Origin: JBGTIS01 sp041745535
Lineage (GTDB): Bacteria > Bacteroidota > Bacteroidia > Cytophagales > Cyclobacteriaceae
NCBI GenBank assembly: GCA_041745535.1
Contig: JBGTIS010000386.1
Location: forward strand, 1-34,501
Direction: 5' to 3'
Length of the DNA stretch: 34,501 bases
Positions within the stretch are counted from its first letter, which is position 1. The number at the start of each line of letters is the position of its first letter. A program made the translations under genes and the position numbers. The notes beneath the pieces were generated by a model that was not told the DNA's origin, made no database searches, and worked only from the letters and a program-made list of their open reading frames with translations. Of this stretch, positions 8,729-17,443 are shown piece after piece.

Positions 8729-8743
8729 AACTATTAAATAGTT
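8729..8743. promoter_or_regulatory. Perfect 15-bp palindrome in the divergent intergenic region
   Basis: AACTATTAAATAGTT is a perfect 7-bp inverted repeat around a single central A. It lies in the 198-bp region between two divergent genes and overlaps by two bases the upstream box of the putative promoter that follows, so it could be an operator. The region is strongly A/T rich, which raises the chance of an accidental palindrome. Confidence 0.3.
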
Positions 8744-8772
8744 TAAATTATTAATTAAAATAATTATATTTA
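8742..8772 (+). promoter_or_regulatory. Putative Bacteroidota-type promoter for the DUF3857/transglutaminase-like gene
   Basis: TTTA at 8742-8745, a 19-bp spacer and TATATTTA at 8765-8772 match the Bacteroidota consensus TTTG-N19-TAnnTTTG except for the last base of each box. Transcription would start near 8779, about 33 nt before the ATG at 8812. Confidence 0.4.
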
Positions 8773-8811
8773 CAAATTCTTTTTATGGCATTTAGAAATT
8801 GATTAATATTT

Positions 8812-10797
8812 ATGATGCGTTTTATTTATTTCAGCCTTTTGTTTTTCTGTTCTTTCATTACTGCTACTGCTCAGGATACCCCTCCTGAATTTGGTAAAGT
8901 TTCTCTTTTGAACCTGATAAAAAAATCGTGTGCATCAGATTCTACCATGGAAGCGGAAATTATTTACGACATCGGCGAAAGCAGGTTCCAGTACTATGAC
9001 CATTTCGGATTTAAATTGGTTTTTGAAAGAAAGACCAGAATCAAAATATTTACCAAGGCAGGCACGCAGCGCGCTGATATTTCCATTCCTTATTACATCA
9101 AAGACAATTACCTCAGCGAACAGGTAACGGATATTGAAGGATATACTTATAATGTTGAAAATGGTGTGATCGCCAAAACTGGCATTACCAAAAAAGATGT
9201 ATACGATGTGAAGGTGAACGAAAACTGGAGTAAAAAGACCTTTGCCCTTCCCAAAGTACAGGAAGGGTCTATTATTGAGTTTAAATACAAGGTAATTTCA
9301 CCTTTCTGGGTTAATTTACAAAACTGGGTTTTTCAGGAAGATATTCCTGTGCAATGGAGTGAATACAAAGTCACCATTCCCGGTTTTTTCAGTTATCAGA
9401 CACTGAAACAAGGTTATCTCACCTTCCATGAAGAAGAATCCAAAATAAGCAGCCATTCAGAAACAGTGGGGCCCTATACCTATAAAAGTGGCATTCACCA
9501 TTGGGTGTTAAAAGACGTGCCTCCTTTCCGGGAGGAAAAATATATGACCACGCCCAACGACTATATCGCTAAAATCGAATTTCAGCTTCGTGAGGTAAAC
9601 ATACCAGGCCGGCATGTGGGCAACTATGTAAGCAGTTGGGAAGAACTGATTAAGGAAATGCTGAAAGATTCTGATTTTGGTAGAAACTACGGGAAAATTA
9701 CTTCAGACATTAAAGAAATTGTACAAACGCTCATTGCCGGAAAAAATACTGATTTTGAGAAAGCGGTCGCGATTTACGAATACGTACAACAAACTTTTAC
9801 CTGGAACGGCGATTACCGCAGGCAACCTGAAAAATCGGTAAAAAACCTTTTGGAAGATAAGTCAGGCAATTCTACTGATCTGAATTTGTTACTGGCCAAT
9901 ATGCTTCAGCAGGCAGGTATTCAGGAAACTCCAGTATTAACCAGTACCCGATCGAATGGTAAGGTGGTGAAAGATTATCCTTTTCTCCACAAGTTTGACA
10001 ATACGCTGGTATATGTAGTTTTAGGAGAAAATCAATACCTGCTGGATGCCACCGACCCATACTTGGCATTTGGATTAATCGCGCGGGAATGCCTGAACGG
10101 TGACGGATTAATTGCCGATGGAAAAGACCCACGATGGATTAACCTGGAAGGAAATGGAGTATATTACCTGGACACCCGCGTAATGTTGCGCTTCGATGAA
10201 GCAGCGGAAAAATTAAAAGCCCAGTACATCATCAAATACGATGGCTACGCTTCTTTAGAAAAGCGAAAAAATTTAATGACAAAAACCCATAATGACTACG
10301 AATCGGATTCCGCATCCGGCACATCCGCTGCCGCGGCTACTATTACAGATATAAAAATTAAGAATATGGAAACGTACGATCAACCGCTTTTTATCAGCTA
10401 TAATAAGCTAAAAGAAGCTGACCAGGGAAGCGGAAGCGGTATGATTTACCTAAACCCTATTTTATCAGATAGAGTAACGGAAAACCCCTTTAAGTCGCCG
10501 CAGCGGTTGTATCCGGTTGATTATGGCTACAAGCAGGTTTATCTGTACACAGCCAGTTTTGTTATTCCTCCGGGTTATGAAATTGAGGAATTACCGGAAC
10601 CAGCTACGCTTCAGTTGCAGGACAACCTGGTACTATTCAAGTACATCGTAAACCAGACTGCCGCTACCGTACAAATAACCAGTCAGATTGTGATCAAAGA
10701 AGCCCTGATTGGTCCTCAGTACTACGAAGACCTAAAAAATATCTACGATCAGATTGTTAAAAAGCACGCCGAACTCTTTGTTTTGAGAAAAATATAG
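8812..10797 (+). CDS. Exported DUF3857/transglutaminase-like domain protein, catalytic Cys replaced
   Basis: A 661-residue protein with a Sec signal peptide (hydrophobic FIYFSLLFFCSFITATA, then QDTPPEF). It has the two-part layout common in Bacteroidota: an N-terminal DUF3857 beta domain (around TFALPKVQEGSIIEFKYKV) and a transglutaminase-like core (about residues 315-430). In the core the position of the nucleophilic cysteine, normally GDCxD, reads KSGNSTDLNLL with Ser354; the partner residues His393 (HKFDN) and Asp412 (LDATDP) are kept. The C-terminal third is another beta-rich domain. Loss of the cysteine suggests a binding rather than crosslinking or protease role, inferred to be in the periplasm or outer membrane. 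The gene starts with two consecutive ATG codons; the first is used here. Confidence 0.85.
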   Translation: MMRFIYFSLLFFCSFITATAQDTPPEFGKVSLLNLIKKSCASDSTMEAEIIYDIGESRFQYYDHFGFKLVFERKTRIKIFTKAGTQRADISIPYYIKDNYLSEQVTDIEGYTYNVENGVIAKTGITKKDVYDVKVNENWSKKTFALPKVQEGSIIEFKYKVISPFWVNLQNWVFQEDIPVQWSEYKVTIPGFFSYQTLKQGYLTFHEEESKISSHSETVGPYTYKSGIHHWVLKDVPPFREEKYMTTPNDYIAKIEFQLREVNIPGRHVGNYVSSWEELIKEMLKDSDFGRNYGKITSDIKEIVQTLIAGKNTDFEKAVAIYEYVQQTFTWNGDYRRQPEKSVKNLLEDKSGNSTDLNLLLANMLQQAGIQETPVLTSTRSNGKVVKDYPFLHKFDNTLVYVVLGENQYLLDATDPYLAFGLIARECLNGDGLIADGKDPRWINLEGNGVYYLDTRVMLRFDEAAEKLKAQYIIKYDGYASLEKRKNLMTKTHNDYESDSASGTSAAAATITDIKIKNMETYDQPLFISYNKLKEADQGSGSGMIYLNPILSDRVTENPFKSPQRLYPVDYGYKQVYLYTASFVIPPGYEIEELPEPATLQLQDNLVLFKYIVNQTAATVQITSQIVIKEALIGPQYYEDLKNIYDQIVKKHAELFVLRKI

Positions 10798-10804
10798 AAG
10801 CCAA

Positions 10805-11836
10805 CTATTCTTTTTTCCGCAGGTGCCAGGTACGTCCCTTTTTGAAAATCGGTGTGGGTTTCTGAAAAAACCGATGCCGATGCAGTGTCTTTTCCTCTTC
10901 AGGCAAAGCCAGAAAATCTTTACAGGCTTCTGAACAGCATCCATCGTATTGGGCAGTACACGCCTCACATTGGATGAATAAAAGATGGCAGGCATCATTT
11001 TTACAGTTGATGTGCGTATCGCAGGGCTTTCCACACTGGTGGCAATGGCTGATAATTTCATGGGAAACGCGCTCACCCAGGCGGTCGTCGAACACGAAGT
11101 TTTTTCCTCTGAATTTATTCTTCAAGCCCAGCTTTCTGGCATCGTGCGCGTATTTGATTATGCCCCCTTCCAACTGATATACTTTTTCAAAGCCCTTGTG
11201 TTTCAGGTAAGCACTGGCTTTTTCGCAACGGATTCCACCGGTACAGTACATCACTATATTCTTCTTCCGATGCGGCTCCAGAATTTTTTCTACCAGCGGC
11301 AAAGCTTCTCTGAATGTGTCGGCATCGGGTAAAATCGCTTTTTCAAAATGGCCTACCTCGCTTTCGTAATGGTTGCGCATATCTACCACAATGGTATCTG
11401 GTTGATCGCTAATCTGGTTGAAGGTGACAGCATCCAGGTGCTGTCCTTTATTAGTTACATCAAACGAAGTATCGGAGAGTCCGTCGGCCACAATTTTATC
11501 ACGCACTTTGATTTTAAGTTTATAAAAGGCCTTGCTATCGTTTTCCACAGCGAGGTTAAGCCGAACTTCCTGTAAAAAAACGATGGTTTGCAACTGTTGC
11601 TGAAAAGCCTGAAAGTTTTCCTTGGGCACACTAACCTGGGCGTTGATCCCTTCGTGGGCGACATAAATTCTACCCAACACACCAATTACTGACCAGTTAC
11701 TGAACAGGTGATCGCGGAAAAGGTACGGATTACCAATTTTCGCATACTGATAAAACGACAGCGTAATTCGTTCTATGTTGCTGTTGGCTAATTGTTGTTT
11801 CAGAATATTTTTGTCGATCCGGTTATGTAAAAACAT
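10805..11836 (-). CDS. trhO: tRNA uridine(34) hydroxylase, rhodanese-like
   Basis: A 343-residue protein of the TrhO (YceA) family, which hydroxylates uridine at wobble position 34 in tRNA as the first step to 5-methoxyuridine-type modifications. The N-terminal domain (residues about 20-110) has the family pattern VLGRIYVAHEGINAQVSVP. The rhodanese domain carries the active-site cysteine loop MYCTGGIRCEKA and continues YLKHKGFEKVYQLEGGIIKY. A cysteine-rich C-terminus (CHQC, CHLLFIQCEAC, CCSEAC) is usual for the bacterial family. Length and domain order are normal. It ends only 7 nt from the stop of the convergent transglutaminase-like gene, with no clear hairpin between them. Confidence 0.93.
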   Translation of the reverse strand: MFLHNRIDKNILKQQLANSNIERITLSFYQYAKIGNPYLFRDHLFSNWSVIGVLGRIYVAHEGINAQVSVPKENFQAFQQQLQTIVFLQEVRLNLAVENDSKAFYKLKIKVRDKIVADGLSDTSFDVTNKGQHLDAVTFNQISDQPDTIVVDMRNHYESEVGHFEKAILPDADTFREALPLVEKILEPHRKKNIVMYCTGGIRCEKASAYLKHKGFEKVYQLEGGIIKYAHDARKLGLKNKFRGKNFVFDDRLGERVSHEIISHCHQCGKPCDTHINCKNDACHLLFIQCEACTAQYDGCCSEACKDFLALPEEEKTLHRHRFFQKPTPIFKKGRTWHLRKKE

Positions 11837-11924
11837 GGTATTAAAGCAAATAAATAGTTTCGGAATAATGCGTTTCGGCGTAATACTGGCAAAATAAACA
11901 GTTCTTCATCAAAATTAAAAAACC

Positions 11925-12401
11925 TTATACGGCCGTATTTGCTTTTTTCTTTTCCATTCTTTTGAAAAACTCTTCATTCATTTTCCTACCCTCCCGGGCC
12001 AGCAAACCGGTTTCTACCTGAATGCCTGCCGCTTTCATCCGCCGGATTCCCTTGCCATTTACCAGGGGATTGGGATCAACATTGCAAACGATCACTCTGC
12101 CTACCTTTTGGGTAACCATCAAATCGCAGCAAGGGGGCGTTTTACCGTAATGGGCACACGGTTCCAGCGTTACATAAGCGGTGCTGCCGGGGAGCAGGCT
12201 TTTATCCTGTATACTTTCTATGGCATTTTGTTCTGCATGGGCTTCCCCGTATTTCTGGTGCCAGCCTTCTCCGATTATTTTACCCTGCCGCACAATTACA
12301 CAACCCACCAGCGGATTAGGCTCAACCTGCCCTTTACCTTTTAGGGCGAGTTCCAGTGCCCTTTGCATGAATAATTTATCGTTATTTTCTACGCTGTTCA
12401 T
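11925..12401 (-). CDS. ribD: Stand-alone riboflavin deaminase (RibD N-terminal domain only)
   Basis: A 158-residue cytidine-deaminase-fold protein matching the first domain of RibD, the diaminohydroxyphosphoribosylaminopyrimidine deaminase of riboflavin synthesis. Family marks are the N-terminal MQRALELALKGKGQVEPNPLVG, the zinc and proton-shuttle motif HAEQNAI, and the zinc cysteines in PCAHYGKTPPC. Just after the linker (REGRKMNEEFFKRM), where full-length RibD continues into an approximately 200-residue reductase, the protein ends in a short basic tail with a proper stop. No reductase-like sequence follows in any frame in the 88 nt before trhO. The reductase is either encoded elsewhere or lost. 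It probably shares its direction with trhO but a promoter between them cannot be excluded. Confidence 0.85.
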   Translation of the reverse strand: MNSVENNDKLFMQRALELALKGKGQVEPNPLVGCVIVRQGKIIGEGWHQKYGEAHAEQNAIESIQDKSLLPGSTAYVTLEPCAHYGKTPPCCDLMVTQKVGRVIVCNVDPNPLVNGKGIRRMKAAGIQVETGLLAREGRKMNEEFFKRMEKKKANTAV

Positions 12402-12539
12402 ACCTTTCTGTTTTGCTGTACTACCAAGTTAACGTTTTGATACCAGATAACTTCATTAGAGCGAAATGACCCATAAATACTATAATGATCGGCCATAAAT
12501 AGCTAAAAGCTTCAGCTGGTTATTGCTGTAGCCATGAGA

Positions 12540-12791
12540 TTAAGAGCCGGATTTTTCTTTTTTACCTAATTCTTTTTTCGGAACAGGATCATAACCGCTG
12601 CTGCCCCACGGATGGCAACGGGCAATGCGTTTCATTCCGAACCATATGCCTTTAAATACCCCCCATTCCTGAATAGCTTCCGCCGTATAGTGCGAACAGG
12701 AGGGTGTATACCGGCATTGGGCACCTAAAAGTGGCGAAATAGTTAATTGATAGAATTTTATCAGACCTAGGCAAATCGCTTTACCAATCAT
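12540..12791 (-). CDS. yidD: Membrane protein insertion efficiency factor
   Basis: An 83-residue YidD protein that assists insertion of inner-membrane proteins alongside YidC/Oxa1. It has the typical sequence: an amphipathic N-terminus (IKFYQLTISPLLGAQ), the cysteine-containing core CRYTPSCSHY, and GMKRIARCHPWGSSGYDPVP, followed by a short lysine-rich tail. The frame is open upstream to 12881, but the ATG at 12791 begins the conserved part and lies 7 nt after the stop of the DUF192 gene. The two are therefore probably one transcription unit. Confidence 0.95.
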   Translation of the reverse strand: MIGKAICLGLIKFYQLTISPLLGAQCRYTPSCSHYTAEAIQEWGVFKGIWFGMKRIARCHPWGSSGYDPVPKKELGKKEKSGS

Positions 12792-12798
12792 GGAATTT

Positions 12799-13395
12799 TC
12801 AATTTTTGGTGAGCTGCTCGTCCTGCTCAAAGAAAATATAATCGCCTTCCTCAATTTGATGCTTATCGACAAAGCCACCATTTACTTCAAGTACATATTG
12901 GGCATTTTTCATAGAAGGTATCGGATTTTCTGAATAAGGCCTCTGGTGTTTATACAGCGTAACTATTTTTTTGTTTTCATCAATATACAGCAGGTCCAGC
13001 GAAATTTTCATGTTTTTCATCCAGAAAGTTTGCTCTGTGGGTTTTTCAAAAATGAACAACATACCAGCGGAATCGGGCATGGATGAACGATACATATATC
13101 CCTGAGTCCTTTCCTCCGGACTATCGGCTATTTCAATATCAATAATCAGCAGGGTGTCCTGGCTTTCCTGTTTAATAAATCCCAGTTCACCTTCTTTAAG
13201 AAACTGAGGTTCTGACCTTACAGTTTCAATTTGAGGCCCTTGTTTTTCTTTTTTTGTAAAAAAATAATACAGACCAACAGCAAGCCCCACTACCAGTAAT
13301 AATACAGCGATTTTTCGAGCGCTTGAAATGGAGGTTACCGATACTTCTTTCGGAGCTACAGTTTTTTTTTCAGTTGATTTATTCCTTTTGTTCAT
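12799..13395 (-). CDS. Membrane-anchored DUF192 domain protein
   Basis: A 198-residue protein with a cytoplasmic basic N-terminus, one transmembrane helix (IAVLLLVVGLAVGLYYFF, about residues 29-46) and an external DUF192 domain of about 110 residues. The domain shows the family's landmarks: ADSPEERTQGYMYRSSMPDSAGMLFIFE, then FWMKNMKISLDLLYID, and NAQYVLEVNGGFVDKHQIEEGD near the end. DUF192 is a small beta-rich domain of unknown biochemical function. It precedes yidD by 7 nt, suggesting an envelope-related operon, though this link is inferred from spacing alone. Confidence 0.9.
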   Translation of the reverse strand: MNKRNKSTEKKTVAPKEVSVTSISSARKIAVLLLVVGLAVGLYYFFTKKEKQGPQIETVRSEPQFLKEGELGFIKQESQDTLLIIDIEIADSPEERTQGYMYRSSMPDSAGMLFIFEKPTEQTFWMKNMKISLDLLYIDENKKIVTLYKHQRPYSENPIPSMKNAQYVLEVNGGFVDKHQIEEGDYIFFEQDEQLTKN

Positions 13396-13601
13396 TCGTT
13401 TGTTGATACAGCATTTGCCCTGCTTACCCGGGTTAATTTAGAAATTATATTGTAAAACGGTATTGTCAGAAATTGGAAGACTGAAGGCCCGAAGCGTAAA
13501 AAGTTATTCATTAATCGTTATTTGGTAATAATTTAATCACAAATAACAATCAACAAATAACTTATTAAAAGCTTCCCCCTTCCGGCTGGCACCTTAACAG
13601 T

Positions 13602-15128
13602 TTAATTAATGGTATACGTAGTCTGACCCATTTTATCGTCTTTTAGCTGAATACCAATCTCACTCAGTTCATCTCTGATTTTGTCAGAAGTAGCAAAATC
13701 TTTATTTTTCCTGGCCTGTTTTCTAATGTCGATCAACATATTGATCAGTTCATCCTGTTTACTATTCTCGGTTTTCTTTTCTGCCACCATGCCCAGTACC
13801 TCAAACAAAAACCCCTGAAAAGTTTCCTTCAAATATGTAAAGGTTTCGGTTGAAACTGATGATAAGGCTGCCTGTCCGTTCTTAAAAGCATTAATTTTAG
13901 ACGAAAGTTCAAACAACGACGCGATCGTTTTGGCTGTATTAAAATCGTCGCTCATAAACTCGTAGCAGCTATTACATAAACCAATAATTTCTTCGTCCAG
14001 TTTCGCGTCAGCAGCATTTCCTGCTTCGTGCTTCAGCTCCCGCAAAATTCCGGCAGCATTCATAAGCCGGTTCAATCCCTTTTCCGAGGACTGCAACGCC
14101 TCATTAGAAAAGTCGATCTCACTGCGATAATGGGCCTGTAAAATAAAAAAGCGCATGGTCATCGGGCTATAGGCCTGTTCCAGCAGGGGATGGTCACCGG
14201 TAAATAATTGTTCCAGGGTAATAAAATTCCCCAGCGATTTGCTCATTTTCTGTCCGTCGATGGTAAGCAGGTTGTTGTGCATCCAGTAATTGGCAGGCGG
14301 TTTATCAAAGGCTGCTTTGCACTGGGCTATTTCCCCTTCATGGTGAGGAAATTTCAGGTCCATTCCGCCCCCATGAATATCAAACGGAACACCCAGGTAC
14401 TTGGCACTCATGGCAGAACATTCCAGGTGCCAGCCGGGGAAACCAATGCTCCAGGGCGATTCCCATTTCATAATGTGCCCGGGACTGGCTTTTTTCCACA
14501 GCGCGAAATCAAATGAAGCCTTTTTTTCATCCTGGCCCTGCAGCACCCTGCTGTTGGCTTTCAGGTCCTCCACTATTTTTCCCGATAATTCGCCATAATG
14601 GTTAGATTTGGAGAACTTCTCCACATCAAAATATACAGAGCCATTCGCCTCATAGGCAAATCCGCTTTTCAAAATTTCTTTAATGATCTTAATCTGATCC
14701 AGAATATGACCGGAAGCCATGGGTTCGATACTGGGAGGAAGCAAATTAAGCTGATCCATAGCCTGGTGGTAAATGTTGGTGTAATACTGCACCACTTCCA
14801 TCGGTTCCAGTTGCTCCAGCCGGGCTTTCTTTTCAACTTTGTCTTCGCCTTCCTCTGCTACTTCATTTTCCAGGTGCCCCACATCGGTAATGTTGCGCAC
14901 ATACCTTACTTTTAAGCCCAGAAATTTCATATACCTGAATACAATATCGAACGTAAGGGCAGAACGGGCATGGCCCAGGTGCGGATCGCCATATACTGTA
15001 GGGCCGCATAAATATAAACCCACTTTTCCCGGATTGATGGGATCAAATTTTTCTTTTTTCCTGGACAAACTGTTGTAAAGGTGTATAGGAAACTGGGCTG
15101 CTTTCCGCAGGTTCAAATTTTCGTTCAT
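13602..15128 (-). CDS. cysS: Cysteinyl-tRNA synthetase
   Basis: A 508-residue class I aminoacyl-tRNA synthetase. The ATP-binding motifs are present: GDPHLGHARSA (the HIGH motif, His-Leu-Gly-His here) and KMSKSLGN (KMSKS). Zinc ligands specific for cysteine are visible at CGPTVYG, WHLECSAM and HGGGMDLKFPHHEGEIAQ. The anticodon-binding helical domain follows, ending in ARKNKDFATSDKIRDELSEIGI, characteristic of CysS. Length is normal and the start at 15128 gives a usual N-terminus with LYNSLSRKKE. It stands alone: more than 100 nt separate it from the genes on either side. Confidence 0.97.
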   Translation of the reverse strand: MNENLNLRKAAQFPIHLYNSLSRKKEKFDPINPGKVGLYLCGPTVYGDPHLGHARSALTFDIVFRYMKFLGLKVRYVRNITDVGHLENEVAEEGEDKVEKKARLEQLEPMEVVQYYTNIYHQAMDQLNLLPPSIEPMASGHILDQIKIIKEILKSGFAYEANGSVYFDVEKFSKSNHYGELSGKIVEDLKANSRVLQGQDEKKASFDFALWKKASPGHIMKWESPWSIGFPGWHLECSAMSAKYLGVPFDIHGGGMDLKFPHHEGEIAQCKAAFDKPPANYWMHNNLLTIDGQKMSKSLGNFITLEQLFTGDHPLLEQAYSPMTMRFFILQAHYRSEIDFSNEALQSSEKGLNRLMNAAGILRELKHEAGNAADAKLDEEIIGLCNSCYEFMSDDFNTAKTIASLFELSSKINAFKNGQAALSSVSTETFTYLKETFQGFLFEVLGMVAEKKTENSKQDELINMLIDIRKQARKNKDFATSDKIRDELSEIGIQLKDDKMGQTTYTIN

Positions 15129-15229
15129 AGAAATAATAACTTCATTTAATGCGTTTTTGATTCATTACTGATGGCAGCAGCAGGTATTTGAGCCAGCATT
15201 TGTATTAATATTTCGCAAATAACCGGAAC

Positions 15230-15637
15230 TTATTTCAAATCTTCAACGAATGACAGCTGCCGGGTTTGCAAATTAACTTTTCTGTAAAAGCAGGACCTTC
15301 GGGCTGAATTATTTTTATTGGTTGTATGGCATACCCCCGCTCCTACCAGTTCTACCCGGTACACAAAAGCATCCTGATCGCAATCCACCAGAATTTCTTT
15401 TATTTTCAGCAAATCGCCGGAAGTTTCGCCTTTGGTCCATAAAGTATGGCGCGATGTGCTCCAGAAGGTAGCAAAACCGGATTCCAGGGTTTTGTTTAAC
15501 GCTTCCTGATTGATGTATCCCTGCATGAGAATTTTGCCACTTTGGTATTCCTGGGCCACTACCGGTATTAGTCCGCCTCTTTTTTCAAATTGTGGCAACA
15601 GGGTGATCCCCTCTTCTAACTGAATATGGTTGGTCAT
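15230..15637 (-). CDS. hisI: Phosphoribosyl-AMP cyclohydrolase (stand-alone HisI)
   Basis: A 135-residue enzyme that opens the adenine ring of phosphoribosyl-AMP, the third step of histidine synthesis. Recognisable segments are KGGLIPVVAQ-like RGGLIPVVAQ, GYINQEALNKTLESGFATFWS, the metal-binding DCDQDAF, and CHTTNKNNSARRSCFYR with the zinc cysteines. The frame extends upstream to an ATG at 15658; the ATG at 15637 (MTNHIQLEEG) matches the family better. In many Bacteroidota this domain is fused to HisE; here there is no HisE part and no other histidine gene in the window, so it is isolated from a his operon. Confidence 0.93.
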   Translation of the reverse strand: MTNHIQLEEGITLLPQFEKRGGLIPVVAQEYQSGKILMQGYINQEALNKTLESGFATFWSTSRHTLWTKGETSGDLLKIKEILVDCDQDAFVYRVELVGAGVCHTTNKNNSARRSCFYRKVNLQTRQLSFVEDLK

Positions 15638-15711
15638 ACAATGATAAATTTTCTGCAAATCTACAGAAAAAGTAATATTTATGAGGACTAAAACGCAGGA
15701 AGGTGCGGCAT

Positions 15712-15774
15712 AAAAAAAAGGAGCCGTTCAAAAACCAAATCGCGAACACCTTTGGCATGAACAGCTCCTTTTGT
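15712..15774 (-). terminator. Rho-independent terminator of the M48 protease gene
   Basis: Read on the minus strand, AAAAGGAGCTGTTCA and TGAACGGCTCCTTTT pair with one mismatch, and the second arm continues into a T-run (TTTTTTTT). It lies 7 nt after the stop of the M48 protease gene and separates it from hisI. Confidence 0.85.
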
Positions 15775-15780
15775 ATAATG

Positions 15781-16587
15781 TTACTTTTTGCCGTATTCTG
15801 CTTTGTATTCTAAAGCTTTCGGGATGTTTTTTTCCATATTCTTGATACGGGTATCGGGAGCTGGGTGAGTAGATAAAAATTCGGGCGGCGCGTTCCCGCC
15901 TGAATTAGTCTGCATTCTTTCCCAGAAACGAGGAGCTTCATAGGGGTCGTAACCGGCAATGGCCATAAAATATAAGCCCAATTCATCAGCTTCCGACTCC
16001 TGTAAGCGGCTATACGGCAGCAGTACCCCGATCTGAGCGCCGGCACCAAAAGCAGCCATCGCCAGTTGCTGGGTAAGCTGGGGCTGTTCCTTCAGGGCCA
16101 CCGACAAACCCGCACCACCCAATTGGGCTATTAACGATTGCGACATCCGCTCATTACCATGTTCGGCAATCGCATGAGAAATTTCATGCGACATCACCAC
16201 GGCAATGCCATCATCTGTTTTACAAATGGGCATTATTCCGGTATAAAAGGCTACCTTTCCCCCGGGCATACACCAGGCATTTACCTGATCACTTTCTATC
16301 AGGTTAAATTCCCAGTTGTAACCTTCCAGCCGGTCGCTCAGGTTGTTGGCGGCCAAGTACTTCTCAACGGCTCCTACAATATCTTTTCCTACTTTCTGAA
16401 TAGACGCTTTCTGCTGTTGATTATTGGAAAGCTTACTTTCGTGCAAAACTGTTGCGTAATTTTCAGCACTCAGTGCGTTGATCTGTGAGGATGGAATAAA
16501 AGAAATCTGTTTTCTTCCGGTAAGTGGCACTGTAGAACAATTGATACACAGCAGCAAAATGGGTATTGCTATTAATATTTTTTTCAT
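15781..16587 (-). CDS. M48-family metalloprotease, lipoprotein
   Basis: A 268-residue zinc protease. The N-terminus MKKILIAIPILLLCINCSTV is a lipoprotein signal with the modified Cys at residue 17, so it is probably anchored to a membrane facing the periplasm. The zinc site is SHEISHAIAEHGNERM (HExxH), with the third ligand in ESEADELGLYFMAIAGYDP. The C-terminal FLSTHPAPDTRIKNMEK is typical of the M48C group that includes BepA and LoiP, which degrade or assemble outer-membrane proteins. The upstream extension to 16650 is disregarded because it would bury the signal peptide. It has its own terminator; upstream are 463 nt without a clear gene. Confidence 0.93.
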   Translation of the reverse strand: MKKILIAIPILLLCINCSTVPLTGRKQISFIPSSQINALSAENYATVLHESKLSNNQQQKASIQKVGKDIVGAVEKYLAANNLSDRLEGYNWEFNLIESDQVNAWCMPGGKVAFYTGIMPICKTDDGIAVVMSHEISHAIAEHGNERMSQSLIAQLGGAGLSVALKEQPQLTQQLAMAAFGAGAQIGVLLPYSRLQESEADELGLYFMAIAGYDPYEAPRFWERMQTNSGGNAPPEFLSTHPAPDTRIKNMEKNIPKALEYKAEYGKK

Positions 16588-16650
16588 GGTTGTTTTAATG
16601 TTAATAATATAAGTTGTGATGCATAGCTTTGTATGGATTAACCAGAACAA

Positions 16651-17050
16651 GTTTTGATTTGTGATACAATCTATTATTTATTTTACTGTGATCCTGTCGG
16701 TTCATTAACAAGTATTACAGAAAACTTGTTTGTTCCAATTTTCTTGCCAATTCCTTATTAATGGTACATCACATATTAAGTGCTTTGTGAATTAGCCGAA
16801 ATATACCATGGCATAACAATATGCGATCACAGGCCAGTTTACCAGCCATTTTCTGATAAAATCGCATAAGTTTAACCCTAAAGTAGAAAAATGGAAAAAT
16901 TAAATCACTTTTTATTTAATTAATAATAAGCATTTGGGCATTAAATGGTACAAGCATATTAACAGTTTTTTCCCATATTAACCAAATCGCGAATCTATTT
17001 CAGATATTTGCACACAAATTAAAAGTACAGTATAATAATAAATTTTTGGT
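16651..17050. other. Intergenic region without a recognisable gene
   Basis: This A/T-rich stretch separates the divergent protease gene and the truncated membrane ORF. It contains no convincing reading frame, RNA gene or strong hairpin. TTTG at 17007-17010 with a TATAATAA about 20 nt downstream could be a weak promoter for the ORF at 17051, but the match is poor. Confidence 0.5.
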
Positions 17051-17443
17051 ATGCCAGAAATAGTCAATAAACTTCTGAATTACAGCAACCTCAAAGAAGT
17101 TTACCCCATTTTAATAAACATTGGCTTTATTGTAGTTATCGCTGTCATTGCCAATTTTATTATCCGTTATTTCCTTAATCGACACCTCAATCACGTGGAA
17201 AACAGTGAAAACAAGACCCGGATTACTCCTGAACGCCTGAACAGAATGGATAATATCTCTGGGTTTTTTGATTACACATTCAACCAATTGAAAGTCCCCA
17301 GCGGCATAACCTTAGGATTTGCCTGCCACATCAATGGCATTAACTTTCCAGTACACAGTAAATATTATTCGTTACCTGCTCCGATACAGACACCTTTGGG
17401 TTGTTGTCAACGGAAATCTGCATGGACTTGTCAAAATCAATAA
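17051..17443 (+). pseudogene. Truncated membrane-protein ORF (possible channel N-terminus), overlapping the regulator gene tail to tail
   Basis: The first 95 or so residues look like real protein: a short amphipathic start (MPEIVNKLLNYSNLKEVYP), one transmembrane helix (ILINIGFIVVIAVIANFIIRY) and a charged stretch (NRHLNHVENSENKTRITPERLNRM). This resembles the N-terminal membrane segment of small mechanosensitive-channel-type proteins, but the match is weak. After about residue 95 the frame runs antisense through the end of the DtxR-type gene (overlap 17340-17443) and turns into low-quality cysteine- and proline-rich sequence, so the true gene seems to be cut off near 17330. It may instead be a short membrane protein with a different end. 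Confidence 0.4.
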
